The translations under genes were made by a program, and so were the position numbers. The notes beneath the pieces are model-generated. The model ran no database searches. It was not told the DNA's origin and saw only the letters and a list, made by a program, of their open reading frames with translations. A stretch of DNA of 64,000 nt from Paraferrimonas sedimenticola (GTDB lineage: Bacteria; Pseudomonadota; Gammaproteobacteria; Enterobacterales; Shewanellaceae), in contig NZ_NRIR01000004.1 in the NCBI RefSeq assembly GCF_002282855.1, positions 186,001-250,000 of the forward strand, read 5' to 3'. Each line of letters starts with the position of its first letter. Position 1 is the stretch's first letter. Of the stretch, positions 53,976-63,040 are shown in pieces.

Positions 53976-54716
53976 CTATATGTCAAAATGCAAACCGCAT
54001 TCGCGTTTTAGCCCAAAAAAGCGGGTATCTTCTTCTAAATCACCGGGTTGCAGTGGTCTTGAGGTGTGAGTGTCGCCAATCGACACATAGCCTTGTTCCC
54101 ACAGCGGATGGTAGGACAATTGATGTTCGGTGAGGTACTGATGCACCTGCCGATTGTCCCAATCGACAATCGGCAGAAGCTTAAAGCGTCCACCTTGCAG
54201 CGCTAGCACAGGTAACTGCTCGCGACTCTTGGCTTGCACTCGGCGAAGTCCTGCCACCCACACTTGCGCTTGATGCTCTTCTAGCGCGCGCTGCATGGGT
54301 TCAACCTTGTTGATTTGGTTGTACTTGGCCAAGCCCTCTTCGCCTTGAAGCCACAACTGGCCGTAACTGGCCTCCTGCCAGGCGGGTGAACGCTCGGCTC
54401 GATAAACTTGAAGGTTGAGCTGCAACTGCTCGGTTAGCTCATCGATAAAGCGATAGGTCTCTGGGAATAAATAGCCAGTGTCGGTCAGGATTACCGGCAT
54501 ATCCGCTTGCTGCTGCACGCTTAAGTGCAGCATCACCGCCGCCTGTACCCCAAAGCTTGAGGACAACACCATGGGGCCTGGCAGGTGCTCCGCCGCCCAA
54601 GCTAAGCGCTCGGCGGGCGTCATGGCCTCAAGCAACTGATTCGCGGGCGCTAACGCCTCGACTTGTTGTTGTGCCGATAACTCATTGAGCTCAGCTAAAC
54701 TCGGTAGTGATGCCAT
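53976..54716 (-). CDS. cysH: Phosphoadenylylsulfate (PAPS) reductase
   Basis: Reduces PAPS to sulfite using thioredoxin or glutaredoxin. The ATG at 54716 with GGGAGA seven to eight bases upstream gives 246 residues; an ATG at 54737 is less likely. The PP-loop-type [13 protein letters not shown] (about 52-64) and [17 protein letters not shown] are family blocks, and the catalytic cysteine C240 lies in the C-terminal [10 protein letters not shown]. There is no pair of CysCys motifs of the iron-sulfur APS reductases, so the substrate is PAPS. It is the third gene of a cysJ-cysI-cysH operon. Confidence 0.96.
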   Translation of the reverse strand: MASLPSLAELNELSAQQQVEALAPANQLLEAMTPAERLAWAAEHLPGPMVLSSSFGVQAAVMLHLSVQQQADMPVILTDTGYLFPETYRFIDELTEQLQLNLQVYRAERSPAWQEASYGQLWLQGEEGLAKYNQINKVEPMQRALEEHQAQVWVAGLRRVQAKSREQLPVLALQGGRFKLLPIVDWDNRQVHQYLTEHQLSYHPLWEQGYVSIGDTHTSRPLQPGDLEEDTRFFGLKRECGLHFDI

Positions 54717-54737
54717 GTTCAGTTCTCCCGATAACAA

Positions 54738-56450
54738 CTAGCCGTGAAAGTCAGTAGCGGCTTGATACACAGGTGCCACCGCACCGCTGCGGATCACAAA
54801 GTCCCCAAAGGCTTCACCGGGATTGCGTTCGGCGGCGTATTGCGCCATTAGCGGGTCGAGATGCGCCAAAATGGCTTCTTCGGTCTCGTTCTCCAGCACC
54901 ATTTTGTTAAGTCGTGTGCCCACGTGCGAGGCGCCCAAATACAGGTTGTAGCGCCCTTCCGCTTTGCCCACCAATCCAATCTCAGCGGCAAACGGTCGTG
55001 CACAGCCATTAGGACAGCCAGTAATACGCACCACAATCGGTTGCTCGGCCACCTGATGACGCGCTTGCAGAGCTTCCACTTGGGTCAGAAAATCTGGCAG
55101 ATAACGCTCGGCCTCGGCCATTGCCAACGGGCAGGTAGGCAACGCCACACAGGCCATCGACTGACCACGGGTAGCACTTATCGACTTGCCGTATAAACCG
55201 TACTCTTGTGCCAATGCTTGAATCGCCTCTTTTTCGGACTCAGGCACATTCGCAATCATCAGGTTTTGACTGGAAGTCATGCGAAAATCGCCTTTGTGCA
55301 CCTTGGCAATCGCGCGCAATCCGCTGCGCATTGGCAAGTCAGGCTTATCCACAATGCGGCCGTTCTCGAGATACAGCGTCAGGTGCCAGCTATCGCCTGT
55401 GCCCTTGTGCCAACCAAAGCGATCACCACGAGAGTCAAAATTCACCGGACGCGCTGGGCCAAACTTCACCCCTGCGCGACGCTCCACCTCGGCTTTAAAG
55501 TTATCTAAGCCTTTGTCTTCAATGGTGTACTTTAAACGCGCGCGTTTGCGGTCATGACGATTGCCCCAGTCTCTTTGAGTGGTGATCACCGCCTTGGCCA
55601 CATCCATGGCTTGCTCGGGCTCAACAAAGCCCAATACGTCGGCCAAACGCGGGAAGGTATTCACATCACCATGGGTCGAGCCCATGCCACCGCCAACGCT
55701 GACGTTAAAGCCCGCCAGCTCATCACCATGAGCAATGGCGATAAAGCCTAAGTCATTGGTGTACACGTCCACATCGTTGTGCGGAGGGATAGCCACTGCG
55801 GTTTTAAATTTACGCGGCAAATAGGTATCACCGTACATGGGCTCTACTTCATCTTGTTGGTTAGAGAAAATCTTCTCTTTGTCCAACCAAATCTCGGCGT
55901 AGGCCTGAGTCTTAGGCAGTAAGTCTTCCGACAAGCGCACCGCCCAAGGGTACACCTGCTGGTGCAAGCTCGACTGTAACGGATTGGGGTTACACATGAC
56001 GTTGCGATTCACATCACCACAAGCTGCGATAGAGTCCAACCCGGCTTTATCCAATCCCTGAATCAAGGCCTTGATATTGCGCTTGGCAATGCCGTGATAT
56101 TGAAAGGTCTGACGGGTGGTCAGTCGTATGCTGTGATACGAAGTCAGCTCAGCGGCAATGTCATCTAGCGCCAACCACTGCTCGGGCGTGCACACACCAC
56201 CGGGTACGCGGGCCCGCAGCATAAAGGAGTAATGGGGCTCAAGCTTTTGCGCTTGGCGCTCGGCGCGCTCGTCACGGTCGTCTTGCTGATAGAAGCCGTG
56301 AAACTTAATCATTTGTTGGTCAGACTCGTTAAACGAGCCGGTGACACCGTCCGCTAGACCGTGCTCAATACTGCCGCGCAAATGACGACTCTTGGTTTTC
56401 ATGCCTTCGTTGGCCGCCAACGGGCGTTGAGACTCTTGTTTATCCGCCAT
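54738..56450 (-). CDS. cysI: Sulfite reductase hemoprotein beta subunit
   Basis: Siroheme and [4Fe-4S] subunit of assimilatory sulfite reductase, taking six electrons from CysJ to make sulfide. The 570-residue protein has its cluster and siroheme cysteines at C434 and C440 (CVALPTCPL) and C479 and C483 (GCPNGC), the same numbers as in the E. coli enzyme. The N-terminal [10 protein letters not shown] and [13 protein letters not shown] blocks form substrate-binding parts of the duplicated fold. It shares one base with the cysJ stop, so translation is coupled. Confidence 0.98.
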   Translation of the reverse strand: MADKQESQRPLAANEGMKTKSRHLRGSIEHGLADGVTGSFNESDQQMIKFHGFYQQDDRDERAERQAQKLEPHYSFMLRARVPGGVCTPEQWLALDDIAAELTSYHSIRLTTRQTFQYHGIAKRNIKALIQGLDKAGLDSIAACGDVNRNVMCNPNPLQSSLHQQVYPWAVRLSEDLLPKTQAYAEIWLDKEKIFSNQQDEVEPMYGDTYLPRKFKTAVAIPPHNDVDVYTNDLGFIAIAHGDELAGFNVSVGGGMGSTHGDVNTFPRLADVLGFVEPEQAMDVAKAVITTQRDWGNRHDRKRARLKYTIEDKGLDNFKAEVERRAGVKFGPARPVNFDSRGDRFGWHKGTGDSWHLTLYLENGRIVDKPDLPMRSGLRAIAKVHKGDFRMTSSQNLMIANVPESEKEAIQALAQEYGLYGKSISATRGQSMACVALPTCPLAMAEAERYLPDFLTQVEALQARHQVAEQPIVVRITGCPNGCARPFAAEIGLVGKAEGRYNLYLGASHVGTRLNKMVLENETEEAILAHLDPLMAQYAAERNPGEAFGDFVIRSGAVAPVYQAATDFHG

Positions 56451-58312
56451 TAGTAAACGTCCTTTTGATAACGGCGCGCTTGGCGCAGTTCATCCAAATA
56501 ATCCAATGCTTGTTCTTCGTCTTTGCCGCCTTGGGTTTGAATCACCCACAAAAGCGCGCTTTCCACATCTTTCGCCATGCGTTGCGCATCACCGCAAACG
56601 TATATATGCGCGCCTTTTTGCAACCAGCTCCATACCTCGGCGCTGTGCTGCTCGATGCGATGCTGCACATACACTTTCTCGGTTTGGTCTCGGGAGAAGG
56701 CCAGGCTGATGCGCTCCAGCACGCCTTGCTTTAAGTACTGTTGCCACTCGGTTTGATACAAGAAGTCTTGCTCAAAGTTGGGATTGCCAAAGAACAGCCA
56801 GCTGTTTCCCTTAATACCTTGAGCTTCACGGGCCTGCATAAAGGCGCGAAACGGCGCGATACCTGTGCCCGGGCCAATCATTAGCACGGGTGCGTTTGGA
56901 TCATCGGGTAGTTTGAAGTGGCTATTAGGCTCAATAAACACCTTCACTTTCTGGCTCTCGTCCACGCGCTCGGCCAGGTAGTTGGAGGCCAATCCCAAAC
57001 GCGGATCGCTCGACTTGCCATTGGTGAGTTGCGCCACGCACAAGTGCACTTCTTGCTCCACTGCCGCTTGCGATGAGGCAATCGAGTACAAACGCGGAGT
57101 CAATGGACGCAAGTTATCCACCAACTGTTGCGCGCTGACCTTGGCCGGGAACTGAGCAAAGATATCGCGCCATTGGCGCTGCTCAAGGTAAGCGTTTAGA
57201 TAACGAGAGTCCTGAAGACGCACTCTTAATTCAGCAGCGTTGGCAAGTTCAGCCCATGCCGCCAACTGTGGCGGGGTAATTAGGGTGAGTTCGCGATGCC
57301 ATTGAAGCGCTTGGGTTAATGAATAAGATTCTTGCTTAATTTCAACTGTCTCATCGCCGCTTAACTCTAGCGCCGATAAAATGGCTTGGATATTGTCTTC
57401 TCGGTTGGGAGCCCAAATACCTAGGCTATCGCCCTCTTGGTACGTCAGTCCCTCGGGCAGTTCAAGTTCGACGTGATAAATGTCCTTAACCGACTCGCGC
57501 CCGACAATCGCTTGAACCGCAATCACTTCGGCTTCCACTGGGCTATCGGCGTGATAACCCGCGGCTTGCGCTTCAGCGACCGGTGCCGCCGGTGCATTAA
57601 AGGCCACCACTTCGCCGCTAGGCGCAGGCGCTGCGTCTAACACACTGGCCAATTGCTCAAGCGACTCTTGCTGCCACTGAGCTGCGGGTTCTTCAAAGTC
57701 CAAATCACAGTCTTGGCGCTCGCGCACTCGTTTACCGCCAAGCTCAGCCAAGCGCTCATCCAGCTCTTTGCCGGTTTGACAGTAGAACTGATAACTGGAA
57801 TCGCCCAAAGCCAGTACCGAATAATTGAGGTTTTCCAGTTTTGGCGCGCGCTTGCCCATAATAAATCGATGAAACGCAATGGCGTCGTCCGGTGGATCGC
57901 CCTCGCCATGGGTCGAAACCAACAACAACAGGGCTTGCTCTTGTTTGAGCGAGCGCGGGTTGTAATCCCCCATGGAGGTCACCTGCACCGCCATGCCCTG
58001 AGCCTGCGCCGCCGCGGCTGCTTGCTGGGCTAACTTTTTAGCGTTACCGGTTTGGCTGCCATATAAAATGGTTAATGTGGCGCTAGCCGCCGCTTGCGCA
58101 GCTGGAGCCACAGACGCTGCTGGGGCAACCGGCGCTGCCAATGCAGTCGCTCCAGCTGGCTGAGCCTGCGCTGACGCCGCCGATGTTGCAGCAAGGTAGC
58201 CGCTGATCCAAGCCTGCTGGGTCGGCGTTAGGCCTTCCACCAGTTGGGCTAGACTAGTTATCTGTTCTTGCCCTAAAGGCGAGGTCAATTGATTTAGTTC
58301 CTTTAAGCTCAT
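56450..58312 (-). CDS. cysJ: Sulfite reductase flavoprotein alpha subunit
   Basis: NADPH-dependent flavoprotein passing electrons through FAD and FMN to CysI. The 620-residue protein has a helical N-terminus, an Ala/Pro/Gln-rich linker (about 43-80), a flavodoxin domain (about 82-225: [15 protein letters not shown] for FMN phosphate, [31 protein letters not shown]), an FAD-binding domain with RLYSIASS, and an NADPH domain with [14 protein letters not shown] and the final RYQKDVY. It heads the cysJIH operon. An inverted repeat about 80 bases upstream may be a CysB-type site. Confidence 0.97.
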   Translation of the reverse strand: MSLKELNQLTSPLGQEQITSLAQLVEGLTPTQQAWISGYLAATSAASAQAQPAGATALAAPVAPAASVAPAAQAAASATLTILYGSQTGNAKKLAQQAAAAAQAQGMAVQVTSMGDYNPRSLKQEQALLLLVSTHGEGDPPDDAIAFHRFIMGKRAPKLENLNYSVLALGDSSYQFYCQTGKELDERLAELGGKRVRERQDCDLDFEEPAAQWQQESLEQLASVLDAAPAPSGEVVAFNAPAAPVAEAQAAGYHADSPVEAEVIAVQAIVGRESVKDIYHVELELPEGLTYQEGDSLGIWAPNREDNIQAILSALELSGDETVEIKQESYSLTQALQWHRELTLITPPQLAAWAELANAAELRVRLQDSRYLNAYLEQRQWRDIFAQFPAKVSAQQLVDNLRPLTPRLYSIASSQAAVEQEVHLCVAQLTNGKSSDPRLGLASNYLAERVDESQKVKVFIEPNSHFKLPDDPNAPVLMIGPGTGIAPFRAFMQAREAQGIKGNSWLFFGNPNFEQDFLYQTEWQQYLKQGVLERISLAFSRDQTEKVYVQHRIEQHSAEVWSWLQKGAHIYVCGDAQRMAKDVESALLWVIQTQGGKDEEQALDYLDELRQARRYQKDVY

Positions 58313-58384
58313 AATGATTTTTCTCGAGCAGGGGACAGTCCCACGAAATCTGTGATTGGCTCACTTTACTCTCGGCTTTTCCAA

Positions 58385-58445
58385 ACAGAAAAGAATAAAA
58401 GATGATTTTTTATTCGCTTTGGGAATATGAACAAAAAAGAATCAG
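58385..58445 (-). promoter_or_regulatory. AT-rich inverted repeat upstream of cysJ
   Basis: A perfect 8-bp inverted repeat GAATAAAA / TTTTATTC lies at 58393-58415, followed by GGGAATATGAAC and AAAGAATC. On the cysJ strand this reads as two TTATTC-like half sites 80-130 bases before the start. The position suits an activator such as CysB, but the match to any CysB matrix was not calculated. Confidence 0.4.
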
Positions 58446-58696
58446 GTGTCAGAATTAGCTTGCGCCAGCTCACATTTTTACCTACGCCAAGTGTGAATGC
58501 GGTCGCTTAATCAATTTCGAGTATTGAGATCTGTCTCAAAAAACGCAGAATGTCCGTGCAGCCGTCACTCATCTAAGCGCTTGAATATTAATCAATGCAA
58601 AGCCAGCCAATAACTGGCAAAGTGAAATAAAGGCACAAACCAAAGTCGGGGCCGCTGCAGACTGGCCCAGTACTCATCCATTAGAGGATACCCTCA
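58446..58696. other. Leader region upstream of pntA, no gene
   Basis: The rest of the 384-bp gap between cysJ and the transhydrogenase genes holds no credible gene. An inverted repeat TTGAGA/TCTCAA is at 58524-58539 and GCCAG/CTGGC at 58602-58618. No clear sigma-70 promoter stands out. Confidence 0.5.
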
Positions 58697-59860
58697 GTGA
58701 AAATCGGTTTATTAAAAGAAATCAACGCCGGCGAAAAACGCGTCGCATTGCTTCCAGCAAATGTGGCGCGATTGAAGGAGAAAGGACTAGAAATTCTAGT
58801 CGAACAAGGTGCTGGCTTGGCTTCGGCCATTGCAGACAGCGACTACACAGAAGCGGGCGCTAGCCTGGTCAGTCGCGAGCAAGTGTTCGCCGACGCCGAG
58901 CTACTGCTCTCAGTCACCATCAAAGGCGACCAAGCCGAACAAATTGACGCTCAAATCCAATCTGGCCAATGGTTATTGGGCATGATGGACCCACTCGCGC
59001 AAGCACAGCAAGTGGCCCAATACGCTGACAAGGGCGTCACCGCATTGGCGCTAGAGCTAGTGCCGCGTATTACCCGTGCTCAAAGCATGGACGTGCTGTC
59101 GTCAATGGCCACCATCGCCGGCTACAAAGCGGTATTAATCGCTGCCGAGCGCGCCCCTCGCCTATTCCCCATGATGATGACCGCAGCTGGTACGCTAAAA
59201 CCGGCGCGCGTATTCGTAATGGGTGCTGGTGTGGCCGGTTTGCAAGCCTGTGCCACCGCTAAGCGCTTAGGCGCCGTGGTTGAGGCCTACGACATTCGTC
59301 CTGCGGCTCGCGAACAGATTCTGTCTGTGGGTGCTCGTCCGGTTGAGCTCAACATTGAAGACAGCGCTACCGAATCCAAAGGCGGTTACGCCACCGAGCA
59401 AAGCGATGACTTTATCGCTCGCCAACAAGCGGCGATGGCCGATGTACTGGCACAGCAGGACGTGGTTATCACCACAGCCGCAATCCCAGGCCGCCCAGCG
59501 CCTAAGCTGATTACCGCTGAAATGGTTAAAGGCATGAAGCCAGGCACTGTGATTGTTGATTTGGCCGCTGAGACCGGCGGGAACTGTGAGCTGACTCAAC
59601 TGGATGTGGAAGTGGTAGAAAACGGCGTGACCATTATTGGCCCGTCAAACATGCCAAGCATGGCCGCGACTCACGCCTCGCAGATGTTTGCCACCAACAT
59701 TGAGAATCTTTTAAACCTGATGGTGAACGAAGGCCAAGTGACCTTGGACTTTGAAGACGAAATCCTAAAAGACACCACTGTCAGCCATGAAGGACAAATT
59801 ATCAGCCCGCGTCTGCGCGACGTACTGGGTCTAGATAAGCCAACTGAGGAGTCAGAATAA
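58697..59860 (+). CDS. pntAA: NAD(P) transhydrogenase alpha subunit, part 1 (NAD-binding domain I)
   Basis: Cytoplasmic NAD(H)-binding domain of the proton-translocating transhydrogenase, which makes NADPH from NADH. The 387-residue protein has a GTG start with AGAGGAT upstream. It begins MKIGLLKEINAGEKRVALLP, like alanine dehydrogenase, and carries the Rossmann motif GAGVAGLQACATAKRLGA (about 176-193) with the loop YDIRPAAREQ. In E. coli this domain is fused to the membrane part as PntA; here they are separate. The stop overlaps the next start by one base (TAATG). Confidence 0.95.
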   Translation: MKIGLLKEINAGEKRVALLPANVARLKEKGLEILVEQGAGLASAIADSDYTEAGASLVSREQVFADAELLLSVTIKGDQAEQIDAQIQSGQWLLGMMDPLAQAQQVAQYADKGVTALALELVPRITRAQSMDVLSSMATIAGYKAVLIAAERAPRLFPMMMTAAGTLKPARVFVMGAGVAGLQACATAKRLGAVVEAYDIRPAAREQILSVGARPVELNIEDSATESKGGYATEQSDDFIARQQAAMADVLAQQDVVITTAAIPGRPAPKLITAEMVKGMKPGTVIVDLAAETGGNCELTQLDVEVVENGVTIIGPSNMPSMAATHASQMFATNIENLLNLMVNEGQVTLDFEDEILKDTTVSHEGQIISPRLRDVLGLDKPTEESE

Positions 59861-60138
59861 TGGAACTGCTTTTATTGCTAACCCTTTTTGTGGTCGCCAT
59901 TTTCTTGGGCGTAGAGCTTATCACTAAGGTGCCACCTACTCTGCACACCCCGCTGATGTCAGGCTCAAACGCCATTTCAGGTATCACCCTAGTGGGTGCC
60001 CTGCTGGCCGCCGGTAGCGATGCTAATCCGACCTTGGTAACCATCTTCGGTTTCATTGCTGTGGTGCTGGCCACCATTAACGTTATCGGTGGGTACATGG
60101 TGACCAACCGCATGCTAGCCATGTTTAAAAGGAAGTAA
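59860..60138 (+). CDS. pntAB: NAD(P) transhydrogenase alpha subunit, part 2 (membrane domain)
   Basis: Small membrane subunit of 92 residues with three hydrophobic helices (1-20, 40-52, 60-85). LITKVPPTLHTPLMSGSNAISGI (about 20-42) is the conserved signature of domain II of the alpha part. With pntB it forms the proton channel. It shares one base with pntAA and lies six bases before pntB, so the three are co-translated. This arrangement, with a split alpha subunit, is known from Rhodospirillum and other bacteria. Confidence 0.95.
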   Translation: MELLLLLTLFVVAIFLGVELITKVPPTLHTPLMSGSNAISGITLVGALLAAGSDANPTLVTIFGFIAVVLATINVIGGYMVTNRMLAMFKRK

Positions 60139-60144
60139 GCCCAC

Positions 60145-61521
60145 ATGCAAATTGAACTGATTTACCTTGCTTACCTGGTCGCTGCGGTACTCTTCATTCT
60201 GGGTATTAAGGGCCTGACTAAGCCTCGCACCGCGGTTCGCGGTAACCAACTGTCCGCTTTGGGTATGCTGGTCGCGGTAGTAGTGACCTTGTTTGACCAA
60301 AACGTTTTGAGCTATCAGTGGATCATTGCCGGTATCGTCACCGGTGGTGTGATTGGCTCGCTGATGGCCACTAAAGTACAAATGACGGCGATGCCGCAAA
60401 TGGTGGCGGTGCTTAACGGTTTTGGTGGTGGCGCCTCGCTGTTTGTGGCATTGGCCAACTTTCACATGGGTACCGACGGCACAGTGGCTATGGTGTCGAT
60501 TGCGGCCACTGTGCTGATTGGCTCAGTGACCCTATCGGGCTCATTCGTGGCCTTTGCCAAGCTGCAAGAGCTGATTTCTGGCAACCCGATTGCGGTACCT
60601 GGCAACAAAATCCTAAATGCCGTTTTGCTGATTGCAGCACTGGTTCTTGGCGGCATGCTAGTGGCTGACCCGAGCAATGGCACCCTGATTTTGGCTCTGG
60701 TTGTGGTGGCCTTGCTGCTGGGCTTGGTGTTGGTCGTGCCAATTGGTGGTGCTGATATGCCAGTGGTTATCGCCCTGTTGAACTCTTACTCAGGGATTGC
60801 CGCGGCAACCGCAGGTTTCATTACCAACAACACGGTACTGATTGTCTCTGGTTCGCTGGTCGGTGCCTCTGGTCTGATTCTGACTAGCATCATGTGTAAA
60901 GCCATGAACCGCAGCCTGACCAATGTGCTATTTGGTGTGATGGGCGAAGTGGGCGAGTCGGTCGATGCCGATGAAGTCTACGCGGGCAAAGTGAAGTCCT
61001 CTTCACCAGAAGAAGTGGCCATGTTGCTAGAAACCGCTGAGCGCGTAGTGATTGTTCCAGGTTATGGTCTGGCCATGGCACAAGCGCAGCACGCGGTACG
61101 CGAACTGGCTAACGTACTGGAAGAGCGTGGCACCAATGTCCAATACGCCATTCACCCAGTAGCCGGTCGTATGCCTGGGCACATGAACGTATTGCTGGCG
61201 GAAGCCGAAGTGCCATATGAGCAACTGGTAGAAATGGACGCGATTAACCCACAGTTCGAGCAAACCGACGTGGCTATTGTGATTGGTGCCAACGATGTTA
61301 CCAACCCAATGGCTCGTGAAGACAAGGGCTCGCCAATCTACGGCATGCCGATTTTGAATGTGGATAAGGCCCGCACTGTAGTGGTCGTTAAACGTTCGTT
61401 AAGCCCGGGCTTTGCCGGCTTACCTAACCCATTGTTTGCCAAAGACAACGCACTGATGCTATTTGGCGACGGTAAGAAAGCGATTGTCGACCTGTCCACC
61501 AGTTTGAAAGAAGCTGACTAG
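60145..61521 (+). CDS. pntB: NAD(P) transhydrogenase beta subunit
   Basis: Membrane and NADP(H)-binding subunit, 458 residues. About eight or nine helices cover 1-260, including GFGGGASLFVALANFHMG. The C-terminal domain III binds NADP(H): VIVPGYGLAMAQAQHAVRE (about 296-314), HPVAGRMPGHMNVLLAEA and IGANDVTNPMAREDKGSPIYGMP in two parts. It completes the three-gene operon and is followed by an intrinsic terminator. NADPH made by the enzyme supports CysJ and other reductive steps. Confidence 0.97.
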   Translation: MQIELIYLAYLVAAVLFILGIKGLTKPRTAVRGNQLSALGMLVAVVVTLFDQNVLSYQWIIAGIVTGGVIGSLMATKVQMTAMPQMVAVLNGFGGGASLFVALANFHMGTDGTVAMVSIAATVLIGSVTLSGSFVAFAKLQELISGNPIAVPGNKILNAVLLIAALVLGGMLVADPSNGTLILALVVVALLLGLVLVVPIGGADMPVVIALLNSYSGIAAATAGFITNNTVLIVSGSLVGASGLILTSIMCKAMNRSLTNVLFGVMGEVGESVDADEVYAGKVKSSSPEEVAMLLETAERVVIVPGYGLAMAQAQHAVRELANVLEERGTNVQYAIHPVAGRMPGHMNVLLAEAEVPYEQLVEMDAINPQFEQTDVAIVIGANDVTNPMAREDKGSPIYGMPILNVDKARTVVVVKRSLSPGFAGLPNPLFAKDNALMLFGDGKKAIVDLSTSLKEAD

Positions 61522-61544
61522 CTAACTCACTGAGTTATCAGCGT

Positions 61545-61576
61545 AAAAAACCGAAGCCCTTGGCTTCGGTTTTTTT
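61545..61576 (+). terminator. Terminator after pntB
   Basis: CCGAAGCC (61551-61558), loop CTT, GGCTTCGG (61562-61569), followed by seven Ts, with six As before it. Confidence 0.92.
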
Positions 61577-61747
61577 GTTCCTCACAACCTGTAACGCTTT
61601 TTAGCAAAGATTTGGAAGTGTTTCACAATTCTTTGTCATCAGGGCTTTTAATTGAAAACTAAATCAGCGAATATTGCATTTACCTGCAAAGGGTAGGCGG
61701 TATTATAGTACCGTTGCAGATAACATAATTATAACAAAGAGATTCCA

Positions 61748-62167
61748 ATGACAGCGATTATCAAGAGAGAGCTGAGCAAAGGCATTTGGTCGATTGTGGC
61801 CGAACATTGCCAAGTTTCAGAATTTGAAATCCGCAAGCAGTTGCATAAGGAAGGCTTCAACATTCTGTCGACCACCTTTGATGAAAACAACAATCTCATC
61901 ATTGTGGCCAATACAGTGACCCATCCAGAGGGTACTTTCTCCAAAATTGAATTGGGCAATGGCAACATCGCCGTACTATTGGATTTGGAGCAAGCGCTGG
62001 AGATCGATGCGCGAACCATGCTTGAGGAAGAAGGGCTTAAGGTGCTTTCAGCCACCTTGGACAACGACAATCAAACCATGATCATGATTGCCCGTCCTCG
62101 CAACCAACAACCCATTAGCTTGGGCCTAACCCCGGATATCACGCGAATCGCTTCGCAGATGAACTAG
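61748..62167 (+). CDS. Small hypothetical protein with internal duplication
   Basis: I do not recognise this 139-residue cytoplasmic protein. It contains two similar segments exactly 60 residues apart: 26-56 (QLHKEGFNILSTTFDENNN then LIIVANT) and 86-116 (MLEEEGLKVLSATLDNDNQ then MIMIARP). The shared pattern is L-x2-EG-x3-LS-x-T-x-D, a possible alpha-beta module that occurs twice. There is no signal peptide or membrane helix. AGAGA precedes the ATG, and TTTACC/TATTAT (about 61679-61706) may be its promoter. The gene stands alone between pntB and the HELGH protein gene. Confidence 0.7.
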   Translation: MTAIIKRELSKGIWSIVAEHCQVSEFEIRKQLHKEGFNILSTTFDENNNLIIVANTVTHPEGTFSKIELGNGNIAVLLDLEQALEIDARTMLEEEGLKVLSATLDNDNQTMIMIARPRNQQPISLGLTPDITRIASQMN

Positions 62168-62188
62168 AGTCCTCGTCGGACTTAAGGG

Positions 62189-63040
62189 TTATATGAATCG
62201 GCGCCTTGCCAGCCACTGGTTGGCGGCGCTCGCTCCCATCAAAGCGGTAATTGTCGGCGCGACGTACTCGCCGAACTCCTTTCTGCGCCAACTCAAATAC
62301 TGATTGCTCTGCTTAGGCGTCTTGCCGCTAAACTCTGCTCGAAACAAAAAGGCCAACTCGTTGAGCTGCAAGCCCTGCAAAGGTGCAGCGCTTTGCATCA
62401 CCTTTTGTACAAATTGGTCATAGGGCCAACTGGCGACCTGTTGCGCAGTGAATTGCTCAACCACCAAAGCTAAATAAGGCACGGTCCAGTGGGTTAAGTC
62501 GCGCTTGCGACTCATCATAGCCAGATTGCGTCGATTAATTTGCGCCTGAATACTGCTCCAGCTAGCCTCGATTGCAGCCATTTTCCAGGCCAGATACAAG
62601 TCGGCGTAGACCTCTTGGCGATAGCGCTTGGCTTGCCAATCATGGGTGGATATTTGCTCTGGTAGAGGCAGCCACTGCTCGGGGATGGCTTGTGCGTGCA
62701 GATGACCCAGCTCGTGCAGTCGCACCAGTTGGGCTTCGTTTTCCACTTGGTAGTTGTGCCAGCCCGAATGCAAAAACTGGCTAAATCTTTGGTTTTGGTG
62801 CGGGTTAGCCAGCAGCACCACACCCACGAGTTCTGGATGGTCAAACACATAACTGACCGCTTGGCGCATGCCAAGTGACTCAGGAAAATCCGGTTCAGCT
62901 TGGTAAAAAGCCTGGCGAAGTTCAGAAGGTAGCTGTGCGATGCATTGTTGCGCCTGGTGTAGCTCGCACACCAGGCTTTGCTTAGCGCCCACCGGCAGCC
63001 ACTGCACCGCAGCGGCTAGCGCCAAGGCCGCTAGAGACAC
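62189..63040 (-). CDS. Putative secreted gluzincin-like metallopeptidase
   Basis: Uncharacterised protein of 283 residues from a GTG start that follows the hldE stop directly (TAA then GTG). The first 20 residues are hydrophobic, like a signal peptide or anchor. Zinc-peptidase features are the HELGH motif (H109, E110, H113) and, 30 residues on, E143 followed by D147 in QEVYADLYLAW, a pattern typical of gluzincins. The remaining region (about 165-283) is helical with no further motif. A peptidase role is inferred only; a scaffold role remains possible. The tight link with hldE suggests co-expression with LPS core synthesis. Confidence 0.7.
   Translation of the reverse strand: MSLAALALAAAVQWLPVGAKQSLVCELHQAQQCIAQLPSELRQAFYQAEPDFPESLGMRQAVSYVFDHPELVGVVLLANPHQNQRFSQFLHSGWHNYQVENEAQLVRLHELGHLHAQAIPEQWLPLPEQISTHDWQAKRYRQEVYADLYLAWKMAAIEASWSSIQAQINRRNLAMMSRKRDLTHWTVPYLALVVEQFTAQQVASWPYDQFVQKVMQSAAPLQGLQLNELAFLFRAEFSGKTPKQSNQYLSWRRKEFGEYVAPTITALMGASAANQWLARRRFI

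Noticed and set aside
58581-58595. FNR-type box before pntAA (TTGA...TCAA)
   Set aside because: The arms TTGA and TCAA are seven bases apart, one more than in the FNR consensus, and there is no supporting promoter.
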